From the NCBI GenBank assembly GCA_003649565.1, contig QMSF01000018.1, positions 1 to 9,597 of the forward strand: a DNA stretch of 9,597 nt, given 5' to 3'. The position numbers were made by a program, and so were the translations under genes. This DNA is from Thermoprotei archaeon. Lineage in GTDB: Archaea; Thermoproteota; Methanomethylicia; Nezhaarchaeales; WYZ-LMO8. How positions within the stretch are numbered: position 1 is the first letter of the stretch; each line of letters opens with the position of its first letter. The notes under the pieces were generated by a model, which searched no databases, had not been told where the DNA came from, and saw only the letters and a list, made by a program, of their open reading frames with translations. Below are positions 1 to 5,985 of the stretch, piece after piece.

Positions 1-294
1 ATTGGTGAACAGGCAAGCCAAACGCTGAAGAATATGGTGGTCATTAGCGAAGTCGCTAAGAAGCTGCCAATTTACAGGCCGCTAGCCGTCTTCGACAAGC
101 CTGAGACTGAGAAGATAGCTAGAGAAATAGGGACATATGAGATCTCAGCGAGGCCAGATGAAGGCTGTAAAGCAGCTCCATCAAGGCCATCGATAGCAGC
201 TAGGCAGGAAGAATTTCTTGAAGCTGAGAGAGCTTTAAACATCGAGTACCTCGTAGAAAACTCCGTAAATAGAATTGTGGAGCTAGACGTCTAA
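1..294 (+). CDS. thiI: tRNA 4-thiouridine synthase ThiI, C-terminal fragment
   Basis: Open from base 1 in the frame that ends with TAA at 292-294, so the 5' part lies outside the window. The visible 97 residues match the end of the ThiI PP-loop ATPase domain: a GEQASQTLKNM stretch, then RPL, DK.E...IA.EIGTYEIS and a single Cys in DEGCKAAPSRP. ThiI adenylates U8 of tRNA and receives sulfur to form 4-thiouridine, and can also serve thiamine thiazole synthesis. No rhodanese domain follows, which is usual for archaea. The Cys sits about where the E. coli enzyme has its catalytic Cys at the end of the PP-loop domain; this placement is from memory of the family. The stop overlaps the end of trxB by four bases, tail to tail. 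Confidence 0.85.
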   Translation: MGEQASQTLKNMVVISEVAKKLPIYRPLAVFDKPETEKIAREIGTYEISARPDEGCKAAPSRPSIAARQEEFLEAERALNIEYLVENSVNRIVELDV

Positions 295-1217
295 CGTCTT
301 GAGGCTTTGAGATATTCATATGCTGATAAAGCGGCTTTAGCTCCATCACCTGCAGCTATGACGACCTGCTTGTAGGGTATTATCGTGGCATCACCAGCAG
401 CAAAAACACCCCTCCTTGAAGTCCTACAAAGAGAATCAACCACTATTTGTCCTTGCTCATCGAGCTCCACAAACCCCCTAAGAAAATCGCTGTTAACCCT
501 CCTTCCAACCTCTATGAAGACCGCATTGACATTTATCTGCTCCTCAACACCGCTATTAACATCCCTAACCTTAATCCACTCCACAAAGCGTCCTCCACCA
601 ATCTCAACGGGCGTCATATTGAGCTTCTTCACGATATTGCTTCGCTCATTAACCTTATCGACTAAGGCCTTAACAGCCCTAAACTCACTCCTCCTATGAA
701 TGAGGTAGACCGTTTTAGCAAGACCGCTCAAATACAAAGCTGCATCAAGAGCGGAATTGCCACCACCTACAACCGCGACATCTCTACCCCTAAACAGAGG
801 ACCATCACAAACAGCGCAGTAAGAAACCCCTTTCCCTCGAAACTCCTCCTCACCTTTAATTCCAAGCTTCTTAGGCTCAGCACCAACAGCTAAAATCACG
901 GCTCTACACCTGAAATCACCGCTCCAAGAGGTCTTAACGACAAAAAGGTCTCCAACCTGCTCGATACCCGTAACCTCATCATTTAAGACTTTAACACCCA
1001 AAGACTCTACTTGCTCAGCAAACCTATTCATAAGCTCAATGCCAGCAATAGCCTTAAAGCCAGGATAATTCTCTATAAGCGAAGCCTCAGCAGCCTGACC
1101 ACCAACAATCTTCCCAATAACCTGAACACTCAACCCACTCCTAACACAATACAAAGCGGCAGTCAAGCCAGCTGGGCCAGCACCAACGATAACGACGTCG
1201 AAGACATCCTCGCTCAT
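291..1217 (-). CDS. trxB: Thioredoxin reductase (NADPH-type flavoprotein)
   Basis: A 308-residue FAD/NAD(P)H-dependent disulfide reductase that passes electrons to thioredoxin or glutaredoxin-like proteins in the cytoplasm. Motifs in order: FAD dinucleotide fold GAGPAG (residues 12-17), redox-active CAVC (134-137), second nucleotide fold GGGNSA (151-156), NADPH-phosphate motif HRR (174-176) followed by FRA, and C-terminal FAD motif GVFAAGD (270-276). Length is normal for the family, and CAVC differs from the common CATC by one residue. The HRR motif is the bacterial NADPH form, so NADPH rather than F420H2 is the likely donor. The frame extends to an ATG at 1232. I prefer the ATG at 1217 because GGGGATC, one mismatch from the consensus GGTGATC, lies six bases upstream measured from GGGG. 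Confidence 0.93.
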   Translation of the reverse strand: MSEDVFDVVIVGAGPAGLTAALYCVRSGLSVQVIGKIVGGQAAEASLIENYPGFKAIAGIELMNRFAEQVESLGVKVLNDEVTGIEQVGDLFVVKTSWSGDFRCRAVILAVGAEPKKLGIKGEEEFRGKGVSYCAVCDGPLFRGRDVAVVGGGNSALDAALYLSGLAKTVYLIHRRSEFRAVKALVDKVNERSNIVKKLNMTPVEIGGGRFVEWIKVRDVNSGVEEQINVNAVFIEVGRRVNSDFLRGFVELDEQGQIVVDSLCRTSRRGVFAAGDATIIPYKQVVIAAGDGAKAALSAYEYLKASRR

Positions 1218-1250
1218 TAGGATCCCCATCATAGGGTAAGCTAGCCAACT

Positions 1251-1260
1251 AGTAAAATCT
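1251..1260 (-). promoter_or_regulatory. Candidate TATA box for trxB
   Basis: On the - strand the sequence reads AGATTTTACT, centred near 1256. A start of transcription about 26 bases downstream falls near 1230, giving a leader of roughly 13 bases to the ATG at 1217. This is pattern matching only. The TTTAAA at 1296-1301 is palindromic and could also serve trxB from further upstream. Confidence 0.35.
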
Positions 1261-1294
1261 TCACGCGGAAAACCAGCAAGACGATAACGCTAAA

Positions 1295-1302
1295 CTTTAA
1301 AA
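1295..1302 (+). promoter_or_regulatory. TATA box for the RAM-domain gene
   Basis: CTTTAAAA is centred about 27 bases before the GTG at 1326, the spacing expected for a leaderless archaeal transcript. No Shine-Dalgarno sequence precedes that GTG, which agrees with leaderless translation. Confidence 0.45.
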
Positions 1303-1325
1303 TCCCTCAAATCAATGATACGACT

Positions 1326-1562
1326 GTGAAAACCTTGATAACAGCCTACATCCTACTCAAAACAGCCATAGCAAGAGAACACGAAGTAGCCCAAGCAATA
1401 CAAAACATAAAAGGCATAATCGAAGTGAAAGTAGTCTTTGGAGAATACGACGTAGTAGCAAAAGCCCAAGTAGAAGACGTGAAAATGCTCGACAACATAG
1501 TAACAGCAATAAGAAAAATTGATGGCGTCGCAATAACATCAACACTTATAGCACCAGACTAA
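1326..1562 (+). CDS. Stand-alone Lrp/AsnC ligand-binding (RAM) domain protein
   Basis: A 78-residue protein consisting only of the RAM/AsnC effector-binding domain of the Lrp family. It lacks the N-terminal helix-turn-helix. The pattern is typical: a first strand (ITAYILLKT), a helix REHEVAQAIQNI, the turn VFGEYDVVAKA (residues 37-47), a second helix, and a closing strand near GVAITSTLIA. Such domains form dimers and larger rings that bind amino acids or other small ligands. Stand-alone versions may act as metabolite sensors or as partners of full Lrp proteins. The start is GTG with no Shine-Dalgarno and a TATA box about 27 bases away, so the mRNA is probably leaderless. The sense strand is unusually rich in A and C compared with most genes here. 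It diverges from trxB. The specific ligand cannot be read from the sequence. Confidence 0.88.
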   Translation: MKTLITAYILLKTAIAREHEVAQAIQNIKGIIEVKVVFGEYDVVAKAQVEDVKMLDNIVTAIRKIDGVAITSTLIAPD

Positions 1563-1569
1563 AGAACAC

Positions 1570-1577
1570 CTTTAAAT
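1570..1577 (+). promoter_or_regulatory. TATA box for tRNA-Leu
   Basis: CTTTAAAT is centred about 34 bases before the first base of the mature tRNA, which suits transcription starting a few bases upstream of it. The box lies only eight bases after the stop of the RAM gene, so the tRNA has its own promoter. Confidence 0.5.
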
Positions 1578-1607
1578 CACCCCTCAAACACACCATAAAA
1601 CAGCAAT

Positions 1608-1726
1608 GCGGGGGTGCCCGAGCTAGGTCAAAGGGGCGGGACTCAAGATCAAACCCGCGGATTGCGGGTTGATGGATCATCCCGTGGCGAAGGCCTTCGT
1701 GGGTTCGAGTCCCACCCCCCGCACCA
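1608..1726 (+). tRNA. tRNA-Leu (CAA), intron-containing, CCA encoded
   Basis: The acceptor stem GCGGGGG pairs with CCCCCGC, followed by discriminator A (1723) and an encoded CCA (1724-1726). The D arm has a CCC/GGG stem. The anticodon stem is CGGGA/TCCCG and the loop C-T-CAA-G-A, giving anticodon CAA (1644-1646), which reads UUG. A long variable arm containing CGAAGGCCTTCG marks a class II tRNA, and the T arm is GTGGG-TTCGAGT-CCCAC. A 31-base intron separates position 37 from position 38. Confidence 0.93.
1648..1678 (+). other. tRNA-Leu intron at canonical position 37/38
   Basis: Removing 31 bases restores a normal anticodon loop and stem. The intron folds on itself with AACCCGC (1652-1658) pairing to GCGGGTT (1664-1670) around a five-base loop. 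GATC occurs at both junctions (1647-1650 and 1675-1678), so the cut could sit up to three bases to the right and give the same mature tRNA. The expected processing enzyme is the archaeal splicing endonuclease. I could not draw a perfect bulge-helix-bulge, so the motif may be of the relaxed type. Confidence 0.8.
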
Positions 1727-1736
1727 TAATCATTAC

Positions 1737-1743
1737 TATTTTT
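1737..1743 (+). terminator. Possible T-run terminator of tRNA-Leu
   Basis: TATTTTT begins 10 bases after the encoded CCA. Archaeal RNA polymerase terminates at short T runs. Support is the sequence and position only. Confidence 0.35.
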
Positions 1744-1795
1744 GCTATGCGTGGGCAAAGCTATTTTTCACTGAGCTTAAAGCAAGCTGTAAAAG

Positions 1796-2467
1796 ATGGT
1801 GGGAGTTTTGCCTAGAGTCATCGTCTTTTCGACTATGACCATTGACGGCAGGATTGCTAGCAAGACTAGGTTTAGTCAGCTTAGCTGTCCTCATGATTTG
1901 AGGAGGCTCCATGAGCTTAGGGCACAGTGCGACGCAGTGATGGTTGGCGCTAATACCGTGATCATTGATGATCCATCTCTACGCTTAAAGTATGTTGAAG
2001 GCAAAAACCCTGATAGGATAGTGGTTGATGGCTTTTTGCGCACTCCTCTAAACGCCAGGGTTTACACTTTGAAGACTGCGAAGACCATGGTCTTAACAAC
2101 GAAGGCTGCATCTTCAGAAAAAATTGAAAAACTAAAATCCATGGGCGTCGAGGTGTTATGTCTAGCTGACAAGCCGCCAATAGACATGAAGCAGGCCGTT
2201 AAGGTGCTTGGCGAGATGGGCTATAGGACTATTATGGTTGAGGGGGGAGGAGAGCTCTTATGGCATTTATTTAAGGATAGAGTGGTCAATGAGTTGAGGG
2301 TAACGATATCTCCTTACATTTTCGGTGGTAGAGACTCTGTAAGCTTGGTTATGGGAGAGGGTTTTTCAACCACGGCGGAATCACCTGTCTTTAAGCTTAA
2401 GTCTATTAGCAGGTGTCAATGTGGAAATGAAGTGCACTTGATATATGATGTTGAGTATAGATCGTGA
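1796..2467 (+). CDS. arfC: 2,5-diamino-6-(ribosylamino)pyrimidinone 5'-phosphate reductase (RibD reductase-domain family)
   Basis: A 223-residue archaeal/fungal-type reductase of riboflavin and F420 precursor synthesis. It reduces the ribosyl side chain of 2,5-diamino-6-(5-phosphoribosylamino)pyrimidin-4-one to ribityl with NAD(P)H. Motifs: STMTIDGRIA (residues 12-21), VGANTV..DDPSL (50-62), VDGFLRTP (77-84), the nucleotide-binding EGGGELL (149-155) and SPYIFGG (172-178). The length fits the stand-alone family, and no deaminase domain is fused. Two starts are possible. The ATG at 1796 lies about 30 bases after a T-rich CTATTTTTC and could be leaderless. A TTG at 1808 has GGTG six bases upstream and would give a protein starting near PRVIVFSTMTIDG. 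It is followed closely by the deaminase-family gene and probably shares its transcript. Confidence 0.9.
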   Translation: MVGVLPRVIVFSTMTIDGRIASKTRFSQLSCPHDLRRLHELRAQCDAVMVGANTVIIDDPSLRLKYVEGKNPDRIVVDGFLRTPLNARVYTLKTAKTMVLTTKAASSEKIEKLKSMGVEVLCLADKPPIDMKQAVKVLGEMGYRTIMVEGGGELLWHLFKDRVVNELRVTISPYIFGGRDSVSLVMGEGFSTTAESPVFKLKSISRCQCGNEVHLIYDVEYRS

Positions 2468-2471
2468 GGAG
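2466..2471 (+). promoter_or_regulatory. Ribosome binding site deciding a TTG start
   Basis: GAGGAG overlaps the TGA of arfC (2465-2467), and its GGAG ends six bases before TTG 2478. The longest frame instead begins at ATG 2445, which has no Shine-Dalgarno and would overlap arfC by 23 bases. The six-base spacing matches other genes in the window, so TTG 2478 is favoured. Confidence 0.5.
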
Positions 2472-2477
2472 AAGGCC

Positions 2478-3659
2478 TTGATACTCAACGTCGGCATGGC
2501 TCTAGTCGGTCGAGAACTCGAGGTCCAAAAGAAGGTCAGCATAGAGATCGAAGATGGGCGAATAACGTCTATAGCAAGTGGGTTTAGAAGTAAAGGCTTG
2601 ACCTTTAAGTATGGAGTTGTCATGCCAGCGCTCGTCAATGCTCATATGCATGTGTTGGATTATGCCTTTCAGGAGGCTGGTTTAAACCTTGAATTATCGG
2701 AGCTAGTGAGTGAACCTCATGGCCTCAAACATAAGCTTATATCAACTCTAAATGAGCGGGATATGCGTAATGCCGCTTTGAGGTTGTTTAATAAGCTAAT
2801 TAGACAGGGAGTCTATAAGGCGGTAATCTTCTGTGAGAGGCTTGAAGCAATAAGCCTTCTTCGAGATGCCGCTAAAGCTCTTGGATTGGACGTTACTCTT
2901 CTAGCTAGGCCTAAGAGACTTAATGGACGATTATTGATAGGTGAGGCGCTAGACAAGGCTGATGGTCTAGGCCTAGACTCACCTTTAAGATATTCGATTA
3001 GCGAGCTTGAGCAGATGAGCAGTGAATGTATCAAGAGGGGGCTCCTCAAAGCCACTCATATCTCAGAAATCCATATGACGCATAGACAGGGCGATGTAAA
3101 GCTGGCAATAGAACACTTTAACTCCGACATGGCAATCCATGGAGTTCACCTGGAGGAGGACGATGTCTATGCGCTATCATTAAACAATGTAAGCTTAGTG
3201 TTATGTCCGAGATCAAACATGTGGTTCTCATCAGGCCTACCGCCTTTAAGGTATCTATTAAAGCATGATGTGAATTTGCTTATAGGGACAGATAACGCTG
3301 GCTGGATAAACCCCGACATATGGAGAGAGCTTGAAGCTCTCTTCAACCTATCGAGACTTCAAGGATTACATGTAGATCCTCGAGAGATATTGAAGATTGC
3401 AACGGTAAACATCCATAGAGTTAAGGGTATGAAGGCGCCAAATAACATATTAGAAGAGGGGCTAGATGCAAACTTCATAATTTTAAATGGCGAAGAAATA
3501 GATCTAGGATACTCTCAAAACATTTATGCATCCATAGTGAAGAGGGGCTGTCCAGAAGCTGTGATCTACAGAGTCTTTAGTAGGCTAGTCATCGAAGAAC
3601 CTTATGATTTCATAGGTCGTAGTTCTTTGCGCGGGTTTTCGGCCAATGCCTCTAATTAG
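2478..3659 (+). CDS. COG0402-type metal-dependent amidohydrolase/deaminase; candidate flavin-pathway deaminase
   Basis: Amidohydrolase-superfamily TIM barrel with a small N-terminal beta sandwich, 393 residues from TTG 2478 (404 from ATG 2445). Metal and catalytic motifs: NAHMH (His56, His58), HISE (His194, Glu197), HGVHL (His221/His224), CPRSNMW (from 243) and GTDNAGW (Asp272). This set is typical of the branch that hydrolyses amino groups on purine, pyrimidine and triazine rings. The loop after HMH (LDYAF.EAG, then PHGLKHKL) lacks the RG..DD..L..W signature I associate with 5'-deoxyadenosine and S-adenosylhomocysteine deaminases. It starts ten bases after arfC and converges on cofH, whose pathway needs a deaminated pyrimidine. 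I infer a role in 2,5-diamino-6-ribitylamino-pyrimidinone phosphate deamination. Family assignment is firm; substrate is not. The last 25 residues are read through the cofH 3' end. Confidence 0.88.
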   Translation: MILNVGMALVGRELEVQKKVSIEIEDGRITSIASGFRSKGLTFKYGVVMPALVNAHMHVLDYAFQEAGLNLELSELVSEPHGLKHKLISTLNERDMRNAALRLFNKLIRQGVYKAVIFCERLEAISLLRDAAKALGLDVTLLARPKRLNGRLLIGEALDKADGLGLDSPLRYSISELEQMSSECIKRGLLKATHISEIHMTHRQGDVKLAIEHFNSDMAIHGVHLEEDDVYALSLNNVSLVLCPRSNMWFSSGLPPLRYLLKHDVNLLIGTDNAGWINPDIWRELEALFNLSRLQGLHVDPREILKIATVNIHRVKGMKAPNNILEEGLDANFIILNGEEIDLGYSQNIYASIVKRGCPEAVIYRVFSRLVIEEPYDFIGRSSLRGFSANASN

Positions 3660-4700
3660 CCTTACAATTTCGTCAACTTCCATATAGGTACCATAGGGTG
3701 CTCCAGCAGCTCTCGAAATATTCTCCTCCATGAGGGTTCCGCCTAGATCATTGGCGCCAGCGTTTAACATCATCTGGGCCATTTTAGGGCCTAACTTCAC
3801 CCATGAAGCTTGAATGTTCTTAATGAATCCTAAGAGGTAAAGCCTTGCTACAGCATGTACTTTTAAATCTTCAATCCACGTTGTACCTGGTCTGCTTAGG
3901 CCCTCCCTATAGAGCCTCGTCTTATAGTGAATGAATGGCAATAACACGAACTCGGTGAACCCCTTAGTCTCGCTTTGAATATCCCTAATTATCTTCAGAT
4001 GATTAACCCTATGCGTGTTGTTATCCACATGACCATACATCATAGTGGCTGTTGTCGGTATGCCAAGCCTATGAGCCTCCTTTATTATCTCGATCCACTG
4101 GCCCGTCGAAATTTTTCTAGGTGCTATAATCTTCCGGACTTCATCATCAAGTATCTCAGCTGCTGTTCCAGGCATGCTGTCGAGGCCTGCTTCCTTGAGT
4201 ATCTTTAGGGCTTCTCGATATGGAACTTCAAGCCTTGACGCTATGTAATGAACCTCTTGGGGGGAGAAGGCATGAATGTGTATTTGAGGGACTTTAGCCT
4301 TAATGCCCTCAAGAATCTTGAAGTAGTAATCAACTGGCAGATTGGGGTTTATCGCTCCTTGAATGCATACTTCTGTTGCTCCTTTTCTCCAAGCCTCATA
4401 AGCCTTGGACACGACCTCCTCCACGCTGAGAGTGTAGCATTCTGAGTCACCTAGAGGCCTTGAATAAGCACAGAAGAGACATCTCACAATGCATTCATTA
4501 GTGAAGTTGATATTTCTGTTAACGACAAAAGTGACGACATCCCCGATGCACATTTTCCTAGCATAATCAGCTGTTAAGGCTAGTATCAAAGCCTCATCAT
4601 AGGTAGAGTTCAAAAATCTCAATGCTTCCTCTTCGCTAATCGCTTTTCCAGACAAAGCCTTATCTATCGCCTCTGAAAGTAGGGGGTCGAGATCCTTCAT
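3585..4700 (-). CDS. cofH: FO synthase subunit 2 (5-amino-6-ribitylaminouracil:tyrosine 4-hydroxybenzyl transferase)
   Basis: Radical SAM enzyme, 371 residues, normal for CofH. It uses a 5'-deoxyadenosyl radical to split tyrosine and joins the hydroxybenzyl part to 5-amino-6-(D-ribitylamino)uracil. The [4Fe-4S] ligands are Cys70, Cys74 and Cys77 in CIVRCLFC. Further family blocks: HIHAFSPQEV (141-150), SMPGTAAEIL (175-184), MMYGHVDN (220-227), ANDLGGTLMEENISRAAG (316-333), and the C-terminal GRKPAQRTT (353-361). That conserved tail shows the frame is real across the 75-base overlap with the deaminase gene. It starts 22 bases after cofG on the same strand with only a weak GAG upstream, so it is probably translated from the cofG-cofH message. 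Together with CofG it makes FO, the chromophore of coenzyme F420. Confidence 0.95.
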   Translation of the reverse strand: MKDLDPLLSEAIDKALSGKAISEEEALRFLNSTYDEALILALTADYARKMCIGDVVTFVVNRNINFTNECIVRCLFCAYSRPLGDSECYTLSVEEVVSKAYEAWRKGATEVCIQGAINPNLPVDYYFKILEGIKAKVPQIHIHAFSPQEVHYIASRLEVPYREALKILKEAGLDSMPGTAAEILDDEVRKIIAPRKISTGQWIEIIKEAHRLGIPTTATMMYGHVDNNTHRVNHLKIIRDIQSETKGFTEFVLLPFIHYKTRLYREGLSRPGTTWIEDLKVHAVARLYLLGFIKNIQASWVKLGPKMAQMMLNAGANDLGGTLMEENISRAAGAPYGTYMEVDEIVRLIRGIGRKPAQRTTTYEIIRFFDD

Positions 4701-4722
4701 GTACTTCTCAATGATTCTTAAG

Positions 4723-5892
4723 CTAATATGCGTCCTCCCCCTTCTTGACTAAACCGAGGTCGTCAACAAGCATCTCGATTCTCTCCCTAATTATATCCGG
4801 CATCCACTTTAAAGCAATATACTTAGGGTATATTGGTAGCCTTTCCCTAAGCTCAAAGCCCATAGCCTCAGTGATCTTCTTGACGTCGCTTATCTTAGGC
4901 CATGGATAAGCTATGTTAACGTAGTCAGGAGTTAATGGCGATATACCGCCCCAATCATTAATGCCGGCTAGCAAGTACGTGGAGTATGCTTGTAAATTCA
5001 AGTTTGGAGGCGCTTGAATAGCTACATCGCCTTTAAATATAAGCCTAGCAATAGCTATGGTCTTCAACATGTCGATTAGGCTAGGGGGGCTATGCTTCTC
5101 CATTGGAGTTCCAGGTTCAGGCATAAAGTTTTGAATTATGATCTCCTGGATGTGACCATGCTCCTCATGAATCTTCTTAATCGCAAAAAGAGAGTCTATT
5201 CTCTCCTCCCAGGTCTCTCCAATGCCTATCAATATGCCTGTCGTAAATGGAATTCTCAGTTCACCAGCTTCTCTAATCATCTTTAATCTAATCCTAGGGT
5301 CTTTAGAAGGCGATTTTTCATGAGGCATTCCTTTCTCCATAAGCCTTTCACTAATTGATTCAAGCATCAATCCCATGCTCGCATTGAAGGGCTTGAGCTC
5401 GGCCATTTCCTTTTTCGTTAAAACGCCTATATTGGTATGAGGCATCATAATCTTCGTTTCATTGATAATTTTCTCCTCGAAATCCCTAACATACTCTACA
5501 GTGGAGCTGTAACCCATGGATTTGAGAGTCCTTCTAGCTTCACTATGAACTTCCTCTGGCTTTTCCCCAGTACTAACTAAAACCTCTTTGGCCTTAAGCT
5601 TCTCACCAGCTTTAACAATGCTCATCGCTCTCCTTATATCCATATAGGGCTCACGAACATTAATCCTAAAACCACAATAGCTACACTGATTCCTACATAA
5701 CCTCGTTAAGGGCACGAAAACCTTCCTAGAATACGTCACAAGCCTACCATGATGTAAGACCTTAATACTTAGAGCTGCTGCTAAGAGCATAAAGAGCTCG
5801 TTGACATCGGCGTGAGCTAGAAGAAGAGCTTCTTCATGTTTCAACTCTCTCTCAAAGCATCGAGACAAGAGCTCAATAACCTCTTTCTCCAT
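4723..5892 (-). CDS. cofG: FO synthase subunit 1 (7,8-didemethyl-8-hydroxy-5-deazariboflavin synthase)
   Basis: Radical SAM enzyme that cyclises the CofH product to FO with loss of ammonia. It has 389 residues from ATG 5892, slightly longer than many CofG proteins. Residues below are numbered from the upstream GTG at 5901. The [4Fe-4S] ligands are Cys69, Cys73 and Cys76 in CRNQCSYC, preceded by VFVPLT. Further blocks: STGEKPEE (110-117), PHTNIGVLT (154-162), MGLMLES (176-182), PFTTGILIGIGET (218-230), HIQEIIIQNF (250-259) and INDWGGISPLTPDY (314-327). The GTG at 5901 is part of the Shine-Dalgarno GGTG that stands six bases before ATG 5892, so the ATG is the better start. It is first in a two-gene operon with cofH and is transcribed away from the helical-protein gene at 5986. 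Confidence 0.95.
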   Translation of the reverse strand: MEKEVIELLSRCFERELKHEEALLLAHADVNELFMLLAAALSIKVLHHGRLVTYSRKVFVPLTRLCRNQCSYCGFRINVREPYMDIRRAMSIVKAGEKLKAKEVLVSTGEKPEEVHSEARRTLKSMGYSSTVEYVRDFEEKIINETKIMMPHTNIGVLTKKEMAELKPFNASMGLMLESISERLMEKGMPHEKSPSKDPRIRLKMIREAGELRIPFTTGILIGIGETWEERIDSLFAIKKIHEEHGHIQEIIIQNFMPEPGTPMEKHSPPSLIDMLKTIAIARLIFKGDVAIQAPPNLNLQAYSTYLLAGINDWGGISPLTPDYVNIAYPWPKISDVKKITEAMGFELRERLPIYPKYIALKWMPDIIRERIEMLVDDLGLVKKGEDAY

Positions 5893-5898
5893 GAATAG

Positions 5899-5902
5899 CA
5901 CC
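5899..5902 (-). promoter_or_regulatory. Ribosome binding site of cofG
   Basis: GGTG on the - strand stands six bases before ATG 5892. Its own GTG is nine bases upstream and therefore in frame, which can mislead start prediction by three codons. Confidence 0.6.
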
Positions 5903-5937
5903 TACTGCACTGTTTCATCAACGCAGCAAGTCGCCAC

Positions 5938-5955
5938 TAATAAATAGGTATAAGA
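5938..5955. promoter_or_regulatory. Divergent, nearly touching TATA boxes for cofG-cofH and the 5986 operon
   Basis: On the - strand TTTATTA (5938-5944) predicts a cofG transcript start near 5915, leaving a leader of about 22 bases that includes the GGTG ribosome site. On the + strand GTATAAGA (5948-5955) predicts a start near 5978, eight bases before ATG 5986. The boxes are only about three bases apart, and the region 5937-5954 is an imperfect palindrome with 12 of 18 positions self-matching. The two promoters are unlikely to be occupied at the same time. Confidence 0.5.
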
Positions 5956-5985
5956 AGATAAGGCCTTTTCTCTTAGTGGAATGAG

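Noticed and set aside
385..1220. Four + strand frames across the trxB region
   Set aside because: They are antisense shadows of trxB, which has a full set of family motifs.
1357..1545. Leucine-rich - strand frame opposite the RAM gene
   Set aside because: It arises from the A/C-rich sense strand of the RAM gene, and its low-complexity Leu/Arg composition is typical of an antisense artefact.
1546..1838. Frames on both strands over tRNA-Leu
   Set aside because: They read through a structural RNA gene and have no protein-family signal.
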